From Chrysoperla carnea (taxonomy: Eukaryota > Arthropoda > Insecta > Neuroptera > Chrysopidae), in the NCBI RefSeq assembly GCF_905475395.1, contig NC_058340.1:70782181-70846180 (forward strand): a DNA stretch of 64,000 nt, given 5' to 3'. Within the stretch, counting starts at the first letter, position 1; each line of letters begins with the position of its first letter. A program made the position numbers and the translations under genes. This document shows, one piece after another, positions 49,601-61,300 of the stretch. The notes beneath the pieces were generated by a model. It saw only the letters and a list, made by a program, of their open reading frames with translations, was not told where the DNA came from and searched no databases.

Positions 49601-51276
49601 GAATGTTTTTAAATTGCACGACAAAAAGGTTTGAAGAGGAAATTCAATTTCCTCCAAACTTCATAGTTTTCCAACAACTAGCCGGCTGCATAAGAAATTT
49701 CTGTATCGAAAGTCAACGAGAAGTGGTGAGGTAATTAAGTTTGCTATACCATCAGATAAGATTTCTGAACGCACCCCAATTGAAAATATCAATAATAGTA
49801 ATTTATACGGGATAAACCTCTTACGTAATTTTTTTTCCACTGGATTATACAATAGGGTGAACATTTCAAATAACATGAAACAATTTTTTTATACAGAGTG
49901 GTTTTTTCCCACCCTGTATACATAATTAACATAAAATAAAAGTATTTATATACAAATAAAATTGCTTAATAAATTTATGTAAAAATTAAACCATCCGTTA
50001 ATTAACAGAGCGTTTAATTGGCCACGACATAATTATACACATTGTTTGTAACAACAAATGCAACGTTTGCTAAAAGAGGGCAAATTTAAAAAAAGAGAAC
50101 CTATAAACAATTTTTGAAAGAAACCTTTAACAATATTAAACTATATAGTTTTCGAATCAGTTTCCATTACACTATCCCAAACAATGGATACAACATTAAT
50201 TCTTCAAATATAATATTGGATTCTAAATACGAAAGTGCTCACTTTAAAGTTTTTTTCGGTACTGAAAAATATATTTGAGTCGTTGAACTTATGGCGATTT
50301 AAAAGATCATAATCCATTCATCTTAGTCACAAAAAGAGGACAATCTCGGAATCTAACTGAGTAAACTCAATTTTTGTTCAAAACAGCATGACTTGATTAA
50401 TGCTGAAGCAAAATATCACACCGTTTGCCATAGCAATTTTTTAAAGCCATTTCCATTTCCAATAAGAAAGGTTTTCCAAGCCGAAAACGTCATACAAACA
50501 ATGAAAGAAAATTAAAGGTATACAGAAGATCACAGAGTAAACTAGGATTCACGATTGACCCTGCACTAAGGTACGTATAGCTGAGCGTATCATCTTCCGC
50601 GGCCTTGAAATGTACGAAATGAAATTTGCGACCTTTGACTTTGAATGTCCAAGGACGCTGACACTTGATCATATGTGACTTTTGAGACTACATTTGTACT
50701 ATCAAAATAAAGGATTGAACATTCAACTGATTCCGAGGTGAAACCCTAAGATGATTGAACTATTACGATCTTCTTGCTTTTGGAAAAAGGGGATTTATAG
50801 AGAGCATTCTTTTGCCACAAATTGTAAACGCTTTTCTTTTGAAAAATGACTGATCGCTTAACAATTTGTGGTTTTTTTTGTCGTCGAATAATGAGCATTT
50901 TCGTACTTTGACCTTATCTAAATAATAAAATACGCACAGTAATAAAATTTTTCGTACGGAAATATTATTGCAATTATTTTTCAAAGAAATAATTTTGGTG
51001 CCTCAAAACATTTTCATATACATACAATTTCATACACGCACACACATACACACACAAATTTTCTCACGAAAAATACCTTGAATTTCCTACAATTTACAAT
51101 TTTTTAAGGTTGTTGAATTTTTCTAGAGAAAAAATTTGATAACAAAATTATTTTTTACTACGTTGGTATTATTTACTTACTGTGATTGAGCTGATTTCAA
51201 AAAAAAAGAAAGAAAGATGAAAGCGCAAACTAAAATAGAAATACGCAAAAATTTTCAATATTCGAACAAATTTATC
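46642..51276. other. 4.6-kb stretch without recognised gene
   Basis: Between ZAD gene H and the 3' side of POSH. Only short AT-rich frames on both strands, none with a domain. Low-complexity A/T runs at 46850-47000 and 49320-49520. Confidence 0.55.
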
Positions 51277-51833
51277 CAGACCCGTGCGCACGGCGAATGG
51301 GGTTTGAAAGTCAACCGTCCACCGACTAGTCTTAGCTGTTCAAGCTGTTTCAACATTTGTTGACATTTATTGATTTTTGATCTTGAGACTGTTTACCATG
51401 AAATCTGTGATGAATACGACATGGAATTGCGGAAGCCAAAGCTCGCGTCAAAACAGACTCAACTCTCGAATGTACAGACTGACTCAGTTGGATATCTTCT
51501 GCCACAATTGTAGGATTGATTTTCGAATCATCGCAATATTTTAGTCGAAGCATTCCATACTTACAATGAAGATGCTTTTCCAAATGTCTACTAGATGCTT
51601 TGAACGCTCCTTCCTTTTCAACTTTGCGTTGTCTCAAAACATACCTTAAATTGACAATATCTGAAGATCGACTAAGCCTCGCAGAAGAAAAAATAGTGAC
51701 TGAATATCACATTTTGATCGAATAAAATGTTCTCTTACTCGAAGAAAGAGCATCTTGTTTTTATTGACTTTATTACCTAACATGATGAAGAAAAGTTTGA
51801 ACCCCCCTTGAATGATTCCTGCGTACGAGCCTG
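51277..51833. mobile_element. hAT-like element related to 10577-11053, no visible target duplication
   Basis: Starts CAGACCCGTGCGCACGG and ends GCGTACGAGCCTG. Shared interior blocks with 10577-11053 include the stretch around AATGTACAGACTGACTCAG. The flanking 8-mers do not match, so it is older or one end is wrong. The 95-codon minus-strand frame inside it resembles nothing I recognise. Confidence 0.7.
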
Positions 51834-52020
51834 TAGTGTTCGGTTACCAGTTTAGATTGAATTGGTAGCATTCTGCTATCATTTTAAATTGCGATTTCCA
51901 AATTAGAATTGATCAGGAATTCGAACTAGTTTTTCAATTCGTTTACTAGAATACTAGAATATTTTTATCATAAAAACATGTTTCTTGCCTTTGTTAGAGT
52001 TAATTTTAAATTCATCAAGT

Positions 52021-52195
52021 TTCTATATGTCACCCTGTATATCGAAGATGTTCCAACATTTCTTTATACAAAGTGTCACATAATAAATATATAATACCTT
52101 GAGTTGATAATAATGGAGTAATAACACAAAATTATAACTACTCTAACTCAATCAATTATGAAACACTTTGTATACAAAGCGTGGAACATCCTGTA
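52021..52195. mobile_element. Palindromic CCCTGTATA-type MITE downstream of POSH
   Basis: CCCTGTATATCGAAGATGTT and CTTTATACAAAGTGTCAC pair with the inverted right end near 52150-52195. It lies within 150-300 bp of the POSH stop, so it may be part of the 3' UTR. A shorter relic with the same ends is at 49886-49922. Confidence 0.65.
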
Positions 52196-52325
52196 TGAAC
52201 AATTTATTTCTAAATTTAGTCAAAAGATTGACTGATAAATAATAATAACGATAAAGAAAAATTGCACATTTGAACTAAATCAACTTTCAAAGAAAAAAAA
52301 AAGCATGAACACAAAAGCAACAAAG

Positions 52326-55300
52326 TCAAAAACTTTCAACAAAACTCGCCGGAAATAATCCTGTACGTCCTGTACGCTGTTGTGTACCTTTATACCAGCC
52401 ATCGTCACGTTTTTTATGTACATAAATGATATCGTTTAAACGTAATTCTAATTCGTATTCACTGTTTGGTGGATATGGGACAATACATCGAAAACGTTCA
52501 CGTATCTGTTGTGTAGAAGATGACGTCGATAATTTTGTTGAGCCTCCATTACCTGGACCGCCTGGAGATGATGTTGACTTTGAGCCAGCATCTAAAGAAT
52601 TTGATTTACGATGATGATGGTTTTGATGATTTGATGTGGATGTTGACATTATAAGACTATCACCTCCATGTCTAAATGAAAATATATGAAAATTTTGAGA
52701 ATTTGCTCATCGAATCACATCACATCTTCATTTCAAGGTTTATAATAGTTATTATCTTATAGTTCTGGAGCCATCATATCAAAAATCACTTTATGGATCG
52801 GAGTCATTGAAATAAAAAATTTTTTAGTAGTTTTGACGGTTGCAAACTTCCTACCATTCTTTTCATATTGTTAATGACTTTGTTTTAGCTAATACGGCAG
52901 ACAATTGCAGCTATAATTTTTTTACATTCATTTTTTTTAATGAAAACAACTTTTTCTCTAAATTTTCTACGGCTTTTGAACTTATCCACCCAAAAATATA
53001 AAATGGCTAAATAAATAAAAAATTTTATATGCCGGCTCCAGAATTAATAGTACCCAAAATATTCCAAAGACCTTCTCGAATATTATTGAAAATACATGTC
53101 ATTTCGCGGAAATATTTACCCAAAACAAACAAGCCCGTCTTTTATTCCTTTCGAGAAGTTTTCTTCTTTAAAAGTAAATTAAAGTGTCATTTATATAAAA
53201 AAAAAAAAAAAAAAACCAAAAAAACATGTGCTTAGTGCCTTTTTACACAAACAAAATATGATAAAACAAATCGAAATGAAATCGTTTGGTGAATATTATT
53301 GATATTATTTACACATGCAAATTTATTATGTTGGTAAATTAAAGCTGCAAAAAATGTGCACTTTAAAAAGCTCAAAATTGCAAAACATGCAGATCAAAAT
53401 ATAAACTGATTATGTACGAATATGAGGGCATAGGTAAAAAGATCTTGAATGTTCGATGATACTTTCAGATTCACCAGAACACATAGGTCTAGAAATATTT
53501 ATTTTTCAGTTGTTATCATGAAGTTGCCATCATCGTGAACGTTAGAACCACGCACGTTTACTTATGAATGTCTTGTTCGTAGTTTTGAGTCAGTGACTGC
53601 AATAGACCGTAAATTCTACCGGAGATTCAAAATAAAACGAAATGATCCTGTTTTCATCCGATACACGCGTTGGGCTAATAATAGGGTGGAATTTTTAATT
53701 TCAAAATCTCGATACATGCGTGATAATCCGGAGTCTCGATTTTATTATAAACCGGGATGGTCATGGCAAACAGTCAACCTTAATCCTTCTCTCTGGTGCC
53801 CCTGTTTAAAGCTGTTCGAGGCAGAAAATCTTCCTTTATCACATCGCAACTTCGACGGTTTTTCAATTATAAATATTCGGTAGGCTGAGAGGTGCCCAGA
53901 TTTGTAACACGAAAAGTTACAGTGAGGCAAATATCAGCATTTTCTCAGATAGTCAGCCCGGACTTCGGCCCCTTGAGGCATCAAAATTCTGAGGATAGTC
54001 TTTGAATGTTTCGAGGAACTGAACTACCAGACAAAGAATAACTAAAATGATCTGCATACCGGGCCACTCTGGCGTTCGTTAAAGGGAAAGAAGTAGTTGA
54101 GATGAGACGGGAGAGGTCTCTCACTCCTTTCACCTGATCTTGTCATTCCCATAGCAAGATGCTCTGTAATTTACCGAACCAAGGAATAGATACGACATCT
54201 TGATTACTAGGACTTCCAACAGGGCTGATCTCACTTGTAGAGTCTGTATGGAGGACTTCCATACATTTTATTTGCACCTGCAGAAACCTGTAGGGTGTCA
54301 TGTTTGGTTCCAAAACCTTGAATTCATAAATCCTGAGAGCAATTCCGGGGAAGAAGCAGTGGGCTTTCGGGTGACAAGTTGTTTTCAAAGGGGGCATCGA
54401 GGACCCCTTGATCTAGGTGCTAGAGACTCATTTGCGGTATCCCTCTTTTTTATTATTAATATTATTATTAGGAGTTAATAATCTTTAGCTAAATAATGAA
54501 AAAAATTCGGCTTATTTAAAATTGTGTTTCGGATGTGAACTGAGTCATTTCGATTAATATTTAATCTCTGACAGAATACACGTTTGTACGAAAATGTTAC
54601 AAATTAAGAGATAAAACATATAACACAAAAAAAAATGTTTTACTAAAAATGAATCAATTTTTTCAAAATATGATGAGCACCAAACACACACCTGGTGGAA
54701 GACGATGATGATATTAATTGCTGCTGTTGATTAATAATAATATGACCACGATCTTTATGTTTGATACGTTGTGAGCCACCAGTGGTGCCACCTGTAATTA
54801 AAAAACGATGATGCCCACTGTGATTCGATTGTTGTACACTCGTTGAAACATTTGTTGAATTCATTTCAGATGAAGATGATGATGCTGTAGCACCTCCAGT
54901 GGATGATGGAGGTAATGCTTGTAGTAATTGACTTGGACATGATCCAGACCTAAATTATTTCAGAAGATCCAAACAAAAACAAAATACATACAACATACTG
55001 TGATTATATTCATAAGTTAAGCTTCACAATTGTGATCAATGTTTAAGAAAAAAGCGAAGGTGTTTTTTATACAAGAAGTTAATTTCAAGATGATCTTTAC
55101 AAAAAAATAAACGATTTCGTTGGTTCTTGGTCATCTAAAAGTCATCGAGAGCTCATTACTGATAAGTTATAAAAAAACAAATATCACTTCTTTGCGCGAC
55201 GCAAAGAAGTGCAATTCATTTGCGGCTCTCTAGAAGCGAAACGTGTGGGTCGATTTTGATTATTCTTACGCCAACCGATTTGCCTTAATCTTGCGAGTGT

Positions 55301-58300
55301 CAATAAAGTAAAAAAACCCGAAGTGTAAAATAAAAACTGACGAGACCAAGGCTAGTAGTTTACATAGCAACTTTAACAGTCTGGACCCATTATTGGGAAG
55401 ATTTAAACCGATCTAGATTTTAATGGATTCCGAATGTTAAAGTTAATGTTTTTATTTAAGGGTGTTCTATACATATTTTTTATCAATGTATTAAATTTTA
55501 GATTGTTTTTCCTACCAATCTGTTGAACCAAATATTATTTCAATTTGAAATTTGGATATGTTGTACTACTTTCAAATCTACCTGTTATGTCTAGCTTGAT
55601 TTTTCAAAATTTTCATTAATTTCCCCAATTTTCATTTTCAAAACGAATATATAATTAAATTCGAAAAAATTCGAGATAGCCTTAACATAGCAAATAGCAT
55701 TTGCAAAGTATACATTTGCAAAAATTTCAAAATTTTCCTTTACTTTTCATTATTGGTAGGAAAAATACTTTCAATTTTATATATTTTTACAATTCTCCTT
55801 CCTATCTACAATATAAGCAATAAAACGTTGTGTATGTATGTGTATTCAATTTCTCCTCGTTTAGTTAGGTCTGTTTAAACTTGTATGCCTGTCTATATAG
55901 AATATGGTTTGTTTTATCTTTTCCTAGTGCCACTGAGTTTTAAGTGATATTTTCATTTTTTAGTGACAAAAATTTTCAGTATGTTAAAGAGTTAAAGAAG
56001 AAGCTTTGTGTAAATTTATTTTAAAGTGTTTTATTTTGACGTGGATTTTTATATAGAAGGTGTGTACATTATACTGCTATTCTAATAACCTAATTATTTT
56101 AACCATAATTTAATAATATTTTTTTTTATAAATAGACGTTTAGTTTCGATCACAGAAAACTTTTAGGTATGTTTTTAAATCAATTTTTTAAAACAAATTT
56201 TATATAATATAATTTATTAGCTCGACTGAAAATCTAACTTTCCCTGATATTGAAGCGTCTACTAGCCGTTTAGTTCAGTCCAATTCAAGGTAATTATCTT
56301 AAATTTTTTCAGTTTCTAAAATTATAGAGTAAGACGGACAACTTGGGCATCTCATAAACCTCTTGCTTGTAATGTTTTTCCAAATAACATCAATGCAAAA
56401 TTTTGGGAAAACTCGAGAATTTGGAAAATGTTATACCCATAATGATTTTTTTTTAAAATCTTATTGTGTTTATTGGTCGAATACGTATTTTTTAACTTAC
56501 ATGTGAAAGTGGGAAAATGGCTATATTTCGAGAACGGTTAGTTTTAGGGCAAAAAGGACGAAAATTTTCAGCATCTCCTGAACCTTTTGTTTAGAAATTG
56601 ATAAGCTAATTTGTTTTATCGGTTAGTTTTTTATTAAATTATGAATCCACATTTATATTTCAAAAATTATGAGGGTCGCTTCACGACACACAGCATGAGC
56701 TCATTTACAAATTTTACATTGGTAAGAAAAATTAAACTTATATGAAATAAATGCTGATATGAACTTTTAAATTATAATTGGGATCTAAAATAAGGTAAGC
56801 TTATAAAATCAAGAATTGTATATAAATTATTTTACTAAAGTCCATTTAAAACCATTTCAGGTTGATGCGGATCTCTTTTAATATTAAATACAAGGGCAAT
56901 TAAATATTACCTAACAAGCAGTCTGCGACTTTGTTATTTATAATGGAAAGAAATTGTATTCGAAAAAATCGTTTGATGGTTTTTCCTACCAATCTCTTGA
57001 ACCAAATATTATTTCAATTTGAAATTTGGATATGTTGTACTACTTTCAAATCTACCCCTTTTGTCTATCTTGATTTTTCAAAATTTTCATTAATTTCCCC
57101 AATTTTCATTTTCAAAAGGAATATATAATTAAATTCGAAAAAATTCATATTTAATTAAATGGAATAAAATAGCATTCCTATCCAATTGGTGAATGAAAAT
57201 TTCAAAATTTTTCTTTACTTTTCATTATAAGAGGGAAAAACGCTTTCAATAAAAGAATAATAAGAGAATACACACAAGGTTTTTCCTACCAATCTCTTGA
57301 ACCAAATATTATTTCAATTTGAAATTTGGATATGTAGTAGTACTTTCAAATCTACCCCTTTTGTCTATCTTGATTTTTCAAAATTTTCATTAATTTCCCC
57401 AATTTTCATTTTCAAAACGAATATATAATTAAAAACGAAAAAATTCATATTTAATTAAATGGAATAAAATAGCATTCCTATCCAATTGGTGAATGAAAAT
57501 TTCAAAATTTTTCTTTACTTTTCATTATAAGAGGGAAAAACGCTTTCAATAAAAGAATAATAAGAGAATACACACAAGGTTTTTCCCACCAATCTCTTGA
57601 ACCAAATATTATTTCAATTTGAAATTTGGATATGTTGTACTACTTTCAAATCTACCCCTTTTGTCTATCTTGATTTTTCAAAATTTTCATTAATTTCCCC
57701 AATTTTCATTTTCAAAACGAATATATAATTAAAAACGAAAAAATTCATATTTAATTAAATGGAATAAAATAGCATTCCTATCCAATTGGTGAATGAAAAT
57801 TTCAAAATTTTTCTTTACTTTTCATTATAAGAGGGAAAAACGCTTTCAATAAAAGAATAATAAGAGAATACACACAAGGTTTTTCCCACCAATCTCTTGA
57901 ACCAAATATTATTTCAATTTGAAATTTGGATATGTTGTACTACTTTCAAATCTACCCCTTTTGTCTATCTTGATTTTTCAAAATTTTCATTAATTTCCCC
58001 AATTTTCATTTTCAAAACGAATATATAATTAAAAACGAAAAAATTCATATTTAATTAAATGGAATAAAATAGCATTCCTATCCAATTGTTGAATGAAAAT
58101 TTCAAAATTTTTCTTTACTTTTCATTATAAGAGGGAAAAACGCTTTCAATAAAAGAATAATAAGAGAATACACACAAGGTTTTTCCCACCAATCTCTTGA
58201 ACCAAATATTATTTCAATTTGAAATTTGGATATGTTGTACTACTTTCAAATCTACCCCTTTTGTCTATCTTGATTTTTCAAAATTTTCATTAATTTCCCC

Positions 58301-61300
58301 AATTTTCATTTTCAAAACGAATATATAATTAAAAACGAAAAAATTCATATTTAATTAAATGGAATAAAATAGCATTCCTATCCAATTGGTGAATGAAAAT
58401 TTCAAAATTTTTCTTTACTTTTCATTATAAGAGGGAAAAACGCTTTCAATAAAAGAATAATAAGAGAATACACACAATGTTGTATGCATATACAAAATGC
58501 AATGAATATTTGTTGTGTGTTATAAAATAATGTAGTATGATATTTGTACCTCCATCTACACAACACAGGTATGATAAGAAGGAGTGTTTACAGAAAAATA
58601 ATAACTATTTGACGTCGCTCCTTTTCATCGCATAATAAAGATATATTACTGTATCTTATCTATTGGGAATTGAATAAAGTTGGGCCTGTTAATATTTGAC
58701 CCCATTATTAGGAAAGCAGATCGTGTAGCTTTCGACGAATCAACCAATGAAGCAGAGAGGTATGGTATTAAACTGGAAACTAAATAATTATAAGAAAGCA
58801 TTTGAGTGGAAGGATTTTAATTGTTTTTTATAGATACCTGTCGTTAGTGTCCAAATTTAATGAGGGGAAGAGGACAAGCTTAACGAAACGAGGTGGATAT
58901 GAAATGCGTAGCGTTGACGCTGCTCTATCACATACAAGTGGACCTAGTTGCCATTTAGGCCCATCTTCACCTAAATGCACGATCATTGGTAAAACATTTA
59001 GTAAAGTATTTATCAAAACGGCCAATAAAGCTATGAAAAGAACCTGATAAAAACTACGGGCCTTATAACTCCCAACCAAATATTTGTGAAGAGGCCATGT
59101 TAGAGGAAGCAAAAACATTTCTTTTACGATTAAAAAACAACGTACCATCAAAAAAAAAGTCGAGGAAGAAACAAGGGGTCAACATGACAATGCAAAATGG
59201 CGAAAACTTCACAAAAATATGTTGATTAATCGTAAAGAAACAACTTCCTCACATAATTTAGTTGAAAATTTACTAAATGGGGGAGTAAGTATTTTCAAAA
59301 TCAATGGAATATGGTCGTATCAATGAAACGGTGGCATTAAATCTGTATGAAATACAGAATAATGTAGAAGTTGAAAAATGCGGCCTGTTTATTGATTTTG
59401 AAAATCCTTGTCTTGGGTTAGTCCCGCTGGTTTGGTTGGGACCGAAGTCATTGTAGACATTAAATGCTTCGTTTCGTTAATAAGATATTTTGGCCACAAA
59501 TAAACAAAAATGTTACACTGTAGAGGGAAATAAAAACCGGTAAGCTTTTTACCCCTACTATTATCAAATACAAGGGCAATTGATATTACAAAAAGTGAAA
59601 TATGCGATTTGGTAATTTATAATGGAAAAGAAATTGCAGTCAAAAAAATCGTTAGGGATAATGATCTTTGGAAGATTGTAATGCTTCCAAAATTGCAAGC
59701 ATTTTATTTAAATTGCATTATTCCAGAAATTATTGATGCCCGCATTCCCAGAGACATGAAAATTCGAACCTGTAATTTGTTTTCCAAAATAATCTAGATA
59801 ATAAGATAAGATAGTAAAATGAAATGTACAAGTACCATACATATCATATTTCTTTCAATAGTTAAAAAATACAAAACATAATGTTTCAAAAATAAATAAA
59901 AATTTATTTCTATATATATGTGTGTGTGTATTATTTTTTTTGTGTGATTTTGTTATGAGTGAGATATGTAATATATGTTTATAAGTAAATGAGAGAGACA
60001 GTATATATATGTAGTGTTCGTGTATTCAAAAGTGAAATGACAAAGGGAATATGTATTTGATTAACAGAAGATAGAAGATTGTATCGGTAATGAATATATA
60101 CATATTATTGGCTACTTGATGTTATTATAAAGTATTTCTCCTCAAAAATAAAAAAATACTTTTCAGAAGAAAGGGTAATAAATTTAACTAAAATATTTAA
60201 AATACCGTGGCGGGCTCTGGGCGGACAAAGTTTACTTTGTTTTGTATAGATTCGGCTTAACGCAGTCGGGTTTTTTGATTTGTTAAATTTTCTACCATTG
60301 AATTTTTTAATAATAAACAAATGAAAAAAAAAAAAAAAAAAAAACTATTGACTGAATTAATTGTTGAAATACCGTTAAAAGAAAATGGTGAATATGATTG
60401 CTTGTATTACTTTCAGGGTATAAAAATGATAAAAAACTATTAGTCCCTCCTAATCGCAAGGCCTAATATTCTTAAAATTTAGTGACCTGAATCGAACTCT
60501 TTTTGAAAAAACCATCTTTAATACATTTTTTTCTCAATTCTAAGCACATGCAAAAGTTAAAAGCTGAACACAAAAGCAATTTGTTTCGATGGCCAAGAAA
60601 TTTAATATATATTTCCCATTTTTCACTTACCGAACATGGACTGGATGTGCAGTACTAGATGTTTGACTTGTAATTTGACTATGTACCAATATCGATGGGT
60701 TTTGACTATCCTCGAATACCGGGTTATCCATACTGTAAGTAGTTGGAGGTGGTGATTTTGAACGTTTCATACTTGTTAAACGACGCATTAAACTCACTGT
60801 TCCCTTTTCTTTACGTTCTTTTGACTGCAAAAGAAGAATTCAATATTAATTCTCCAGTATCACTTATGTGTTCTTCGAAATCTGTTAGTTATACCCCGGA
60901 GTTGTTTGGAATATTTATCTCGCAGAGAAAATTATCACCGGGTGATTATTAAGTTGTGCCTGTTTTATTAAAAATCATCCTATCCCGAAAAAATGAAAGC
61001 CCGATTACCAAAATAATCTGAAGTACCAACAGGTGGAATACGGAAACCCCAACTCGGCCATTTGGCGTACTTTACAGCTTATCTTTTGACGACCGGACTT
61101 TCAATCATTTTTGAGTAATTCTAATGATGCTTACTCGCCACAACTGATATATCTTTTGATCCGATGTTTTTGTTAAGGAAGTCGATGACAGTATTTCGAT
61201 TAGTAAAGAGTCATCGTCAGCTAAGAATTCGTTAAGAATGATTAGAAAAAAAAAAACTTACTTTTTCTATGGATTTTGGAGATGGACTACAACTAGTAGT

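Noticed and set aside
51350-51637. 95-codon minus-strand frame
   Set aside because: It lies inside the hAT-like element 51277-51833 and does not resemble a transposase I know.
55185-55211. Possible Helitron 3' end
   Set aside because: The hairpin is there, but CTAG follows at about 20 bases and no matching 5' TC end is seen.
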